DNA of 64,000 nt from Aquincolibacterium sp964606385 (GTDB lineage: Bacteria > Omnitrophota > Omnitrophia > Omnitrophales > Aquincolibacteriaceae): NCBI GenBank assembly GCA_964606385.1, contig CAZSFZ010000004.1:1-64000 (forward strand), in the 5' to 3' direction. Below, piece by piece: positions 25,422-33,436 of the stretch. The translations under genes were made by a program, and so were the position numbers. How positions within the stretch are numbered: position 1 is the first letter of the stretch; each line of letters starts with the position of its first letter. The notes below the pieces were generated by a model. It was not told the DNA's origin. It was given only the letters and a program-made list of their open reading frames with translations, and made no database searches.

Positions 25422-27193
25422 TGCCCAAGCTTTTTGTGAATAACCAGGAAGTCGAGGTCAAACCGGGCGCGACCATTTATGAGGCCGCGAAGGCCTTGGG
25501 GGTCGAGATCCCGACGCTTTGCTATCTCGAGGGGAAGCTTCCGATCGGCGCGTGCCGTGTTTGTCTGGTGGAAGTCGAAGGCGCGAAGACGCTTGTGGCG
25601 TCCTGCTCCACGCCGGCGGTCGAGGGGATGAAAGTCCACACCAACAATAAGCGGGTGCGCGAGGCCCGCCGTACTGTTGTGGAATTGATCCTGAGCGAGC
25701 ATGAGGGAAGCTGCCAGTACTGCGGCCGCAGCGAGGATTGTGAACTTAAAGAGATCGCGTCGCATCTGGGGATCGAGGATATCCATTACAAGGGGGAGAA
25801 ACCTCCGATCCAGATCGACGACAGCACGCCGGCTTTGACCCGCGACATGGGGAAATGTATCAAGTGCCGCCGCTGCGTCACGGTTTGCCGCGAGGTGCAG
25901 GGAGTAGGCGCCCTTTTCCCGCAGAACCGCGGCTATAAGACCGTGATCGGTCCGGCGTTCGCGATGGACCTGAGCAGCGTCGCCTGCGTTCAATGCGGGC
26001 AATGCGCGGCGATCTGTCCTGTTGGTGCGATCCAGGAAAAAAATGATATCGATAAGGTCTGGGAAGCGCTTGAAGACAAGACGAAACATGTAGTGGTGCA
26101 AACGGCCCCCGCGATCCGTGCGGCATTGGGAGAATGTTTCGGCTATGCCCCCGGCACTCTGGTGACGGGTAAAATGGTGACCGCGCTCCGGCGGGTCGGT
26201 TTTCATTCAGTTTTTGACACGAATTTTACGGCGGACCTGACGATTATCGAAGAAGGGACGGAACTTTTGACGCGGCTAAAGAAGGCGCTGGTCGATAAAG
26301 AACCGGTATCCCTTCCGATGTTCACAAGCTGTTCGCCGGGCTGGATCAAATTCGCCGAGTATTATTATCCGGAATTCCTTCCGAACCTTTCGACCTGCAA
26401 ATCGCCGCAGCAGATGTTCGGCGCTCTCGCGAAAACCTATTACGCCCAGCAGAAGGGGATCAAGCCGGAGGATATGGTCGTGGTCTCGATCATGCCCTGC
26501 ACCGCCAAGAAATTCGAAGCGGACCGCCCGGAAATGAACGCAAGCGGTTGCCAGGATGTCGATTATGTGCTGACGACCCGGGAGCTCGGCTTTATGATCG
26601 AGTCGGCGGGTATCGATTTTAAGAGCCTTGAGGACGGTGTCATGGACTCGCCGCTCGGGATCTCGACGGGCGCCGCGGATATTTTTGCCAATACGGGCGG
26701 CGTGATGGAAGCGGCCCTGAGGACGGTTTATGAGATCGTGACAGGCCGCGAATTTCCGGCGGCGGATCTCCGCCTGGGTCCGGTGGAGGGGCTCCAAGGG
26801 ATCAAGGCGGCGTCTCTTGTGATCACCGGGACGATCCCCGAGTGGTCTTTCCTTGAGAATGTCGAGGTGAAGGTGGCGGTGGCGCACGGCCTCGCGAATG
26901 CGGCGCAGTTGCTGGACCAGATCAAGGAAGGTAAGGCGCAGTATCACTTTATCGAGGTTATGACCTGCCCCGGAGGTTGTATCGGCGGGGGAGGACAGCC
27001 GCGCTACACCGATGACTCGGTCCGTATGGCGCGCATTAACGCGATCTACAAGGAAGACGCCGGGAAAAAGCTCCGGAAGTCCCACACCAACCCTCAGATC
27101 CAGAAACTCTACGAAGAATACCTGAAGAAGCCGCTTGGCGAGCGGTCCCACCACCTGCTTCACACGCATTACCACGAGCGTTCCAAAATTTAA
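25421..27193 (+). CDS. hydA: [FeFe]-hydrogenase 1 catalytic subunit HydA
   Basis: A 590-residue cytosolic hydrogenase. The N-terminal [2Fe-2S] domain (C-R-V-C-L-V-E-V-E-G), His/Cys cluster region (H-E-G-S-C-Q-Y-C-G), two [4Fe-4S] motifs (C-I-K-C-R-R-C, C-V-Q-C-G-Q-C) and the H-cluster domain follow in order. H-cluster motifs L2 (M-P-C-T-A-K-K-F-E) and L3 (E-V-M-T-C-P-G-G-C-I-G-G-G-G-Q-P) are canonical. L1 reads T-S-C-S-P-G-W, so the second Cys (cubane ligand C300 in C. pasteurianum CpI numbering) is Ser at residue 305. A short C-terminal [FeFe] small-subunit-like tail follows. With HydBC it would couple H2 to NAD(P) and ferredoxin. Confidence 0.93.
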   Translation: MPKLFVNNQEVEVKPGATIYEAAKALGVEIPTLCYLEGKLPIGACRVCLVEVEGAKTLVASCSTPAVEGMKVHTNNKRVREARRTVVELILSEHEGSCQYCGRSEDCELKEIASHLGIEDIHYKGEKPPIQIDDSTPALTRDMGKCIKCRRCVTVCREVQGVGALFPQNRGYKTVIGPAFAMDLSSVACVQCGQCAAICPVGAIQEKNDIDKVWEALEDKTKHVVVQTAPAIRAALGECFGYAPGTLVTGKMVTALRRVGFHSVFDTNFTADLTIIEEGTELLTRLKKALVDKEPVSLPMFTSCSPGWIKFAEYYYPEFLPNLSTCKSPQQMFGALAKTYYAQQKGIKPEDMVVVSIMPCTAKKFEADRPEMNASGCQDVDYVLTTRELGFMIESAGIDFKSLEDGVMDSPLGISTGAADIFANTGGVMEAALRTVYEIVTGREFPAADLRLGPVEGLQGIKAASLVITGTIPEWSFLENVEVKVAVAHGLANAAQLLDQIKEGKAQYHFIEVMTCPGGCIGGGGQPRYTDDSVRMARINAIYKEDAGKKLRKSHTNPQIQKLYEEYLKKPLGERSHHLLHTHYHERSKI

Positions 27194-27205
27194 TCGATAT
27201 TTTTG

Positions 27206-27234
27206 TTGCGTGCTCCCGCGGAATCTGGTAATAT
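27206..27234 (+). promoter_or_regulatory. predicted rex promoter
   Basis: TTGCGT (27206-27211), 17-base spacer and TAATAT (27229-27234), immediately upstream of the Rex-like operator. Confidence 0.45.
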
Positions 27235-27239
27235 TTCAA

Positions 27240-27257
27240 TCGTTCTGAATTTCACGA
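27240..27257. promoter_or_regulatory. predicted Rex operator (autoregulation)
   Basis: TCGTTCTGAATTTCACGA shares its 14 central bases with the site before hydC1 and keeps dyad symmetry through paired changes at both ends. It lies six bases after the -10 element and eight before the rex ATG. Confidence 0.62.
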
Positions 27258-27265
27258 ATTCATTT

Positions 27266-27883
27266 ATGAAGAAAATCCCCCGGAAAACCATCGTAAGGGT
27301 CCTTCTTTACATCCGGACCCTTGAGAGCCTGATCAAGGAAAAACGGTATCTGGTTTCCTCGAAGCAGCTTTCGGAGATCACGGGGCTTTCGGACGTGAAG
27401 ATCCGCAAGGACATCTCGAACTTCAAAAAGGTTGGGAAGCCGCGGGTCGGTTACAAGACGGTCGAGCTGAAAAAGACGCTTCAGGATTTTCTGCTGCAGA
27501 ACAACACGGTGAACCTCGTGCTTTTTGGGGCGGGGAATCTCGGGTCGGCTATTTTGAAATATCCGGGTTTTCACCAGCGGAAAGTGCGGGTCGTGGCGGC
27601 CTTTGATGTCTTGTCGCACAAGATCGGCAAGAAGATCAACGGGGTCAGGATCTATCCGGTCGAGCGGGCGCCGGAAGTGATCCGCCGGGTCAAAGCGGAT
27701 ATCGGCATTATCGCCGTCCCGAAAGAACACAGTCAGGAAGTGGCGGATTATATGGTATTATCAGGACTGCACCGGATCATTAATTTCGCCCCGTGCTCGA
27801 TCAGTGTTCCCGCGAAGGTGAAGGTCCGCAACTTTGATTTTACGATCGAGTTTTTGTCGCTGTTCTGTGACACGCCCCATTAG
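27266..27883 (+). CDS. rex: redox-sensing transcriptional repressor Rex
   Basis: A 205-residue repressor that leaves DNA when NADH/NAD rises. The N-terminal winged helix begins K-K-I-P-R-K-T-I-V-R-V and includes T-G-L-S-D-V-K-I-R-K-D. The C-terminal Rossmann domain carries L-F-G-A-G-N-L-G-S-A and I-I-N-F-A-P. The ATG at 27266 gives the normal N-terminus; an upstream TTG would run through the operator. It lies between the two hydrogenase gene sets and is a convincing local regulator of both. Confidence 0.95.
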   Translation: MKKIPRKTIVRVLLYIRTLESLIKEKRYLVSSKQLSEITGLSDVKIRKDISNFKKVGKPRVGYKTVELKKTLQDFLLQNNTVNLVLFGAGNLGSAILKYPGFHQRKVRVVAAFDVLSHKIGKKINGVRIYPVERAPEVIRRVKADIGIIAVPKEHSQEVADYMVLSGLHRIINFAPCSISVPAKVKVRNFDFTIEFLSLFCDTPH

Positions 27884-27912
27884 GGGTTTTGGCTTGTGCC
27901 AAGGAGGATCCC

Positions 27913-28254
27913 ATGGAATATGACGCTCAGAAACTGTTGAAGCAGTTCAACGAAGCGATGGTGGATATCCGTAAGACCATCCCCGCGCAGTATGACGTGT
28001 TCATGAAAGAGAAGGAAACGGTCCTGAAGGGGGGCAAGATCCCCGAAAAAACGAAATGGATGCTCCTTCTAGTCGCAAGCGTGACGCAGAAATGTCCCGT
28101 GTGCATCCCGCGCGCGGTGCAGCACTGTCTGGATGCCGGCTGGAGCAAGGAAGAGATGCTGGAGGCCTGCATGGTGGCGGTCCTCGTCGGGGGATCCAGC
28201 GCTATGACGTATGTGACGCTGGTCGATAAGGCCATCGAGCAGATGAAAAAATAA
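27913..28254 (+). CDS. AhpD/carboxymuconolactone decarboxylase-like protein
   Basis: A 113-residue helical protein of the CMD/AhpD family. The C-P-V-C motif near residue 57 is followed by H-C-L-D-A-G-W-S, the E-x-x-C-x-x-C-x-x-x-H type signature in altered form (C-P-V-C ... H-C). Such proteins are peroxiredoxin partners or thiol-active helpers. AAGGAGG before the ATG at 27913 fixes the start. It lies between rex and hydC2, probably in the same transcript, which suggests oxidative-damage protection for the hydrogenases. Confidence 0.78.
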   Translation: MEYDAQKLLKQFNEAMVDIRKTIPAQYDVFMKEKETVLKGGKIPEKTKWMLLLVASVTQKCPVCIPRAVQHCLDAGWSKEEMLEACMVAVLVGGSSAMTYVTLVDKAIEQMKK

Positions 28255-28257
28255 GGG

Positions 28258-28467
28258 AAGTCTTTAAAGGAGTTTGGAATGAATAAAAAAGTCATTGAGC
28301 AGGAGATCCGGGNNNNNNNNNNNNNNNNNNNNNNNNNNNNNNNNNNNNNNNNNNNNNNNNNNNNNNNNNNNNNNNNNNNNNNNNNNNNNNNNNNNNNNNN
28401 NNNNNNNNNNNNAAGTCTTTAAAGGAGTTTGGAATGAATAAAAAAGTCATTGAGCAGGAGATCCGGG
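28258..28467. other. assembly gap: 100 N between identical 55-base flanks, at the hydC2 start
   Basis: N run 28313-28412. Bases 28258-28312 equal 28413-28467 exactly, including the ribosome site and first codons of hydC2. The upstream gene start (28279) is a duplicate, not a second gene. Confidence 0.95.
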
Positions 28468-28925
28468 AGATCGCGGCCCCTTGGAAGGACAAAGAGGGGA
28501 ACCTCATCATGATCCTCCATCAGATCCAGAACCACTACGGCTATGTGCCGCGCGAAGTTTCGCTGGTGCTGTCCGAAGTGCTGGATGTGCCGCTTGCCCG
28601 TATCTATGAAGTCATCACCTTTTATCATTTTTTCCGTTTGTCGCCTCCAGGGAAACACACGATTTCGGTCTGCATGGGAACCGCGTGTTATCTCAAGGGC
28701 GGGGCCGAACTTTTGGCTGAATTGGAACACCTTCTTTGCGTGAAACCCGGAGAGACCACAAAAGACGGCCAGATCCACCTGGAGGTGGTTCGCTGCCTCG
28801 GGTGTTGCGGGTTGGCGCCGGTCCTGAAGATCGGGGAGAAGATCTACGGGGGCGTTAAGAAGAAGGATATCGGCGATATCATCGCGCAGTATTCCGAAGA
28901 GTCCGAAGAAAAAGCAGTGGCCTGA
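28434..28925 (+). CDS. hydC: [FeFe]-hydrogenase 2 subunit HydC (NuoE-like)
   Basis: A 163-residue NuoE-like [2Fe-2S] protein with N-H-Y-G-Y-V-P, cluster ligands C-M-G-T-A-C and C-L-G-C-C-G. It is a diverged paralogue of the product at 21560. AAAGGAG precedes the ATG. A separate [2Fe-2S] gene follows after 22 bases, then hydB2. Confidence 0.9.
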   Translation: MNKKVIEQEIREIAAPWKDKEGNLIMILHQIQNHYGYVPREVSLVLSEVLDVPLARIYEVITFYHFFRLSPPGKHTISVCMGTACYLKGGAELLAELEHLLCVKPGETTKDGQIHLEVVRCLGCCGLAPVLKIGEKIYGGVKKKDIGDIIAQYSEESEEKAVA

Positions 28926-28947
28926 TCCGCGGAGGGAGAAACAGGGC

Positions 28948-29298
28948 ATGAAGAAATTAAACAGGGACGATCTCAATAGCATCAAACAGCAAGTGACCGC
29001 CAAGGAAAAGAACTGGATCAAGGTGGGGTTCTCCAGCTGCGGGATCGCGGCCGGGGCCCAGGAGATCCTGGATGTTCTGAAAGAAGAGGCGCGCAAGCAC
29101 AATGCCGATGTCGAGATCAAAAAATGCGGCTGCGTCGGGATGTGTTCCATGGAGCCGATCGTGGAAGTTTGCGCGAAGGGGCTGCCTCAGGTTTTTTACG
29201 GAAAAGTGAACCGTGAAGCGGCCGTGAAGATCATCGAGAAACACGTGTGCGGCAATCTTTTGCTTAATGACCATATCATCGATATTCAAATGAGCTGA
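28948..29298 (+). CDS. stand-alone thioredoxin-like [2Fe-2S] ferredoxin of hydrogenase 2
   Basis: A 116-residue protein with V-G-F-S-S-C-G-I-A-A-G and C-G-C-V-G-M-C, the C-x-n-C / C-x-x-x-C pattern of thioredoxin-like [2Fe-2S] ferredoxins. In operon 1 the equivalent domain is fused to the front of HydB; here it is a separate polypeptide between hydC2 and hydB2. It probably relays electrons in complex 2. Confidence 0.85.
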   Translation: MKKLNRDDLNSIKQQVTAKEKNWIKVGFSSCGIAAGAQEILDVLKEEARKHNADVEIKKCGCVGMCSMEPIVEVCAKGLPQVFYGKVNREAAVKIIEKHVCGNLLLNDHIIDIQMS

Positions 29299-29315
29299 TC
29301 AAAGGACAGGGAAAC

Positions 29316-31207
29316 ATGGCGAAGACGGTTTTTATCAGGGATACGGCGATCACGGGGAAGGACAGGACCAGGGATTTTTACGGATTCTTTCTGGGGCTTT
29401 TGAGGGAAAAAGGCCTCGAGAACGAAGTCCAGCCCGTGCGTGTGGCGGATATCGGCATTTACGGGCAGGGGGTCGTGGTCCGTGTGATGCCCGGGGACCT
29501 GACCTACGCCCAGGTCGAGGAAAATGATGTCGCGGGAATCGTGGAAAGCATCAAGAACGGCACGGCCTACCAGGCCAAGCAGTTCAAGCCAGGTTCGCGC
29601 CAGTTAAGGATCGTGCTCCGGAATTGCGGCATGATCGATCCCGAAAGCATCGAGGATTATATTGCGAAGGACGGGTTCCAGGCGCTCGCGAAAGCGCTTT
29701 GCGACATGACCCCGGACAGGGTCATCCAGGAAATGAAAACCAGCGGGCTTCGCGGACGCGGCGGCGCCGGATTTCCCACAGGCATGAAATGGGAAATCAC
29801 CCGCAAGGCCGCGGGCGACCAGAAATATATTATTTGCAACGGGGATGAAGGGGATCCGGGCGCCTATATGGATCGCAGCGTCCTGGAAGGGGATCCTTAT
29901 TCGGTGATCGAGGGTATGATCCTCGGCGCCTACGCGATCGGGGCTTCCAAAGGTTATTTTTATATCCGTGCCGAATATCCGCTGGCGATCGAAAGGATCG
30001 AAAAAGCGATCAAGCAGTGCTATGACAGAGGGATCCTCGGACAGAATATCCTCGGTTCTTCTTTTGGCTTGGATCTCGAGATCCGTTTGGGCGCGGGCGC
30101 GTTCGTGTGCGGTGAAGAAACGGCGCTGATCGCTTCGATCGAGGGCAAGCGGGGGTATCCCAGTCCTCGGCCGCCGTTCCCCTCCGTCAAAGGGCTTTGG
30201 GGACGTCCGACCTGCATCAATAACGTAGAGACGTTGGCGAATATCCCCGTCATTCTGCTCAAGGGCGGTGCCTGGTTCGCGAAGATCGGGACCGAGACCT
30301 CCAAGGGTACCAAGGTTTTCGCGGTGACCGGCAAAGTCAAGAATTCGGGCTTGGTGGAAGTTCCGATGGGGACGGCCATTGAAGATATTGTTTACGGGAT
30401 CTGCGGCGGCGCGATGAGCGGGAAGAACGTCAAGGCGATCCAGACCGGCGGGCCTTCGGGCGGTGTGATCCCGAAAGAATTTTTCCAGACCAAAGTGGAT
30501 TACGAAAGCCTTCAGAAGATGGGTTCGATCATGGGGTCCGGCGGNNNNNNNNNNNNNNNNNNNNNNNNNNNNNNNNNNNNNNNNNNNNNNNNNNNNNNNN
30601 NNNNNNNNNNNNNNNNNNNNNNNNNNNNNNNNNNNNNNNNNNNNCCAAAGTGGATTACGAAAGCCTTCAGAAGATGGGTTCGATCATGGGGTCCGGCGGT
30701 ATGATCGTCATGGATGAAGACGATTGCATGCCGGATATCGCGAAATTCTATCTTGGCTTCTGTGTGGACGAATCCTGCGGAAAATGCGCTCCGTGCCGGA
30801 TCGGGGGAACACAGATGCTCCGGCTCCTTACGAAGGTCACGGACGGCGAGGGAACCCAAAAGGACCTCGACCAGCTTGAACAGATCTCTCACGCGATGCA
30901 AAAAGCGTCGCTTTGCGGATTGGGCCAGACCGCCCCGAACCCGGTGCTTTCGACTCTGAACTATTACCGTGCGGAATACGATGCCCACGTGAACAAAAAG
31001 AAATGTCCGGCCTGTAAATGCGCCAAGCTGGTCCGTTTTCTGATCATGAGCGAAAAATGCGTGAAATGCGGCATGTGTTTCAAGGCGTGTCCCGTCAACG
31101 CTATTTCGGGGAACCGCGAGAGCGGTTATCTGATCGACCAGACGAAATGCATCCGGTGCGGGCAGTGTTTCGAGGTCTGCAAACCCCGCGCGATCAATCG
31201 CAGCTGA
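29316..31207 (+). CDS. hydB: [FeFe]-hydrogenase 2 subunit HydB (NuoF-like, canonical)
   Basis: After removal of the gap and one repeat copy the gene encodes ~578 residues in one frame. A short N-terminal thioredoxin-like region is followed by the NADH/FMN core (G-L-R-G-R-G-G-A-G-F-P-T-G; G-A-G-A-F-V-C-G-E-E-T-A-L), the [4Fe-4S] site C-G-K-C-A-P-C-R with S-L-C-G-L-G-Q, and two C-terminal [4Fe-4S] motifs (C-V-K-C-G-M-C-F-K-A-C-P; C-I-R-C-G-Q-C-F-E-V-C). This matches electron-bifurcating HydB, unlike the first HydB with its GltD-like tail. Confidence 0.92.
30490..30699. other. assembly gap: 100 N between identical 55-base flanks, in hydB2
   Basis: N run 30545-30644; bases 30490-30544 equal 30645-30699. 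Collapsing restores one open hydB2 frame. Confidence 0.95.
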
Positions 31208-31246
31208 TCTCATACTGTTTTTATACGAAAGAAGGAGAAATTCGAT

Positions 31247-32998
31247 ATGGTGAAGGCAGTCATTAACGGATTAAAAGTGGAAGTGCCCGAAAAGACAACG
31301 ATCCTGGATGCCGCCCGGAAGGCCCAGATCAAGATCCCGACCCTTTGCAAACATCCGGATTCCTACCTGCACGCCTCAGCCGCCTGCGGGATCTGCCTCG
31401 TGCGGGTGAAAGGTTCGAAGAAAATGCTCCGGGCCTGCACGACCCCGATCGAAGAGGGGATGGACATCATCACGCATGACCCTGAGATCGTGGCGATCCG
31501 CCGCACCGTGATCGAGCTGTTTTTATCGAACCATCCGAACGAGTGCCTGACCTGCGGCCGCAATAATAATTGCGAACTCCAATCCCTGATCGCCGATTTC
31601 GGGATCCGGGAAGAATTCTATGAAAAGATCGTCCGGGATATCCCGAAAGACGACTCCACGGGAAATATCGTGCTGGAACCGCGGAAGTGCATCAATTGCG
31701 GCCGGTGCGTGGATGTTTGCCAGAACGTTCAGGATGTCTGGGCGCTTACGTTCCTTCAGCGCGGCTTCAATACCCGCATGGCGCCTGCCGGGGACATCAG
31801 CCTTGCCGATTCTCCCTGCGTGCGTTGCGGCCAGTGCGCGGCCCATTGTCCGACCGGAGCGATCTTCGAAAAAGACGATTCCATGCTTGCCTGGAAAGCG
31901 CTTCGCGATCCGGAACAGTATTGTGTGGTCCAGATCGCCCCTGCCGTGCGTGTCGCGTTGGGCGAGGCGTTTGGCCTTCCGATCGGCACCAATGTAACGA
32001 AGAAAATGTATGCCGCGCTCCGACGCATGGGTTTCAAGGCGATCTTCGACACGAATTTTGCCGCTGACGTGACCATCATGGAAGAGGCGAGCGAATTTAT
32101 CGAGCGTTTCGTTCACAAAAAAGGGCCCCTTCCGCTCATCACGACCTGCTGTCCTTCCTGGGTCGATTTTATGGAAAAATTCCACCACGACATGATCCCT
32201 CATTTCTCGTCGGCGAAGTCGCCGCATGAAATGATGGGGGTCCTGGTGAAGACCTATTACGCGGAAAAGAACAAGATCGATCCCGCGAAACTCAAGGTGA
32301 TCTCAATCATGCCTTGCACGGCCAAGAAATTCGAGATCTCCCGGAGCCATGACATGTCCGCTTCGGGGTATCAGGACGTGGATGTGGTGCTCACGACCCG
32401 TGAGCTTGCGCGCATGATCAAGCAGGCCGGCATTGATTTTGTGAACCTCCCGGAAGAGGAATGCGATCATATCCTCGGCGACTATAGCGGCGCCGGTACG
32501 ATCTTTGGCGCGACCGGCGGCGTGATGGAAGCCGCGCTCCGTACGGCTTATTCTTTCGCGACCGGGAAAAAACTTCCCAAGGTGGAATTCGAAAATGTCC
32601 GCGGGCTGAAGGGCGTTAAGGAAACCTCGATCAACATTGAAGGGACCGAAGTGAAGATCGCGGTTGCGCACGGATTGGCGAATGTGGAGTACGTGTTGAA
32701 TCAGGTGCGGCAGGCGCAAAAAGAAGGCAAGCCGCTTCCTTACCACTTTGTCGAAGTCATGGCGTGTCCGGGCGGTTGCGTCGGCGGCGGCGGTCAGCCG
32801 TACGGGGTGACCGATGAGCTCCGCATGGCCCGCGCGAAGGGTCTTTATACGGATGATGAAGCGCAGACGGTCCGGTGCTCGCACGAAAACCCGTATGTGC
32901 AGCAGCTCTATAAGGAATTTTTGCAGAAGCCGCTGAGCGAAAAAGCGCATCATTTGCTGCATACGAAATACCAGCCGCTGCCGGTGTATCGACGCTAA
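31247..32998 (+). CDS. hydA: [FeFe]-hydrogenase 2 catalytic subunit HydA
   Basis: A 583-residue enzyme with the same modules as HydA1: [2Fe-2S] (C-G-I-C-L-V), His/Cys site (H-P-N-E-C-L-T-C-G), C-I-N-C-G-R-C and C-V-R-C-G-Q-C clusters, then the H-cluster domain. L1 is T-T-C-C-P-S-W (both Cys present, residues 301-302), L2 is M-P-C-T-A-K-K-F-E and L3 is E-V-M-A-C-P-G-G-C-V-G-G-G-G-Q-P. With HydBC2 it fits ferredoxin/NADH electron confurcation to H2. GAAGGAG precedes the ATG; a strong terminator follows the gene. Confidence 0.95.
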   Translation: MVKAVINGLKVEVPEKTTILDAARKAQIKIPTLCKHPDSYLHASAACGICLVRVKGSKKMLRACTTPIEEGMDIITHDPEIVAIRRTVIELFLSNHPNECLTCGRNNNCELQSLIADFGIREEFYEKIVRDIPKDDSTGNIVLEPRKCINCGRCVDVCQNVQDVWALTFLQRGFNTRMAPAGDISLADSPCVRCGQCAAHCPTGAIFEKDDSMLAWKALRDPEQYCVVQIAPAVRVALGEAFGLPIGTNVTKKMYAALRRMGFKAIFDTNFAADVTIMEEASEFIERFVHKKGPLPLITTCCPSWVDFMEKFHHDMIPHFSSAKSPHEMMGVLVKTYYAEKNKIDPAKLKVISIMPCTAKKFEISRSHDMSASGYQDVDVVLTTRELARMIKQAGIDFVNLPEEECDHILGDYSGAGTIFGATGGVMEAALRTAYSFATGKKLPKVEFENVRGLKGVKETSINIEGTEVKIAVAHGLANVEYVLNQVRQAQKEGKPLPYHFVEVMACPGGCVGGGGQPYGVTDELRMARAKGLYTDDEAQTVRCSHENPYVQQLYKEFLQKPLSEKAHHLLHTKYQPLPVYRR

Positions 32999-33080
32999 AA
33001 TTTGAGATCATTGTAAGTTCCTGACGACGAGGGCCTCAAAACGGCCTGAAGCCGAGGGAAGGAAAATGGAAAAGTTCTAT

Positions 33081-33114
33081 CCCAGTTCCTTTCTTCAGGA
33101 ACTGGGATTTTTTT
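33081..33114 (+). terminator. Rho-independent terminator after hydA2
   Basis: Perfect 10-bp stem CCCAGTTCCT (33081-33090), loop TTCTTC, AGGAACTGGG (33097-33106), then ATTTTTTT. Confidence 0.88.
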
Positions 33115-33116
33115 CG

Positions 33117-33159
33117 CCTTGCCCCAGGCAAGGACGAATCCGCCGAGTTCTGTGGCGGA
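33117..33159 (+). other. two small hairpins before the hydrogenase regulator gene
   Basis: CCTTGCC/GGCAAGG (33117-33133) and TCCGCC/GGCGGA (33139-33159) follow the terminator directly and precede the AAGGAGG site of the next gene. They could form a leader that responds to read-through; no known riboswitch is recognised. Confidence 0.4.
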
Positions 33160-33181
33160 TCTAACGCCAAGGAGGATTTAT

Positions 33182-33433
33182 ATGAGTAAAAGAGTCGGTT
33201 TTGTGGGGATCATCATTGAAGACAGGAAAAGAGCCGCGCACATGGTGAACGACCTTCTGTCGGAATTCGGCGACATCATTATCGCGCGTGTGGGCCTTCC
33301 GTACCGGGAGCGCCATTGTTCCGTGATCACGCTGATCGTGGATGCCACGACGGATGAACTGGGCGCCCTTACGGGAAAGCTCGGAGCTTTGGAAGGCGTT
33401 TCCGTGAAATCCGCATTAACGAAAGTGAGCTAA
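33182..33433 (+). CDS. TM1266-type iron-only hydrogenase system regulator
   Basis: An 83-residue ferredoxin-fold protein with a NikR C-terminal-like (ACT-like) fold, starting R-V-G-F-V-G-I-I-I-E-D-R and containing H-C-S-V-I-T-L-I-V-D-A. The family sits beside HydEFG in many anaerobes and is named for that; its mechanism is poorly known. AAGGAGG before the ATG at 33182 fixes the start; the longer in-frame reading would cross the hairpins. hydF starts four bases after its stop. Confidence 0.85.
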   Translation: MSKRVGFVGIIIEDRKRAAHMVNDLLSEFGDIIIARVGLPYRERHCSVITLIVDATTDELGALTGKLGALEGVSVKSALTKVS

Positions 33434-33436
33434 AAA

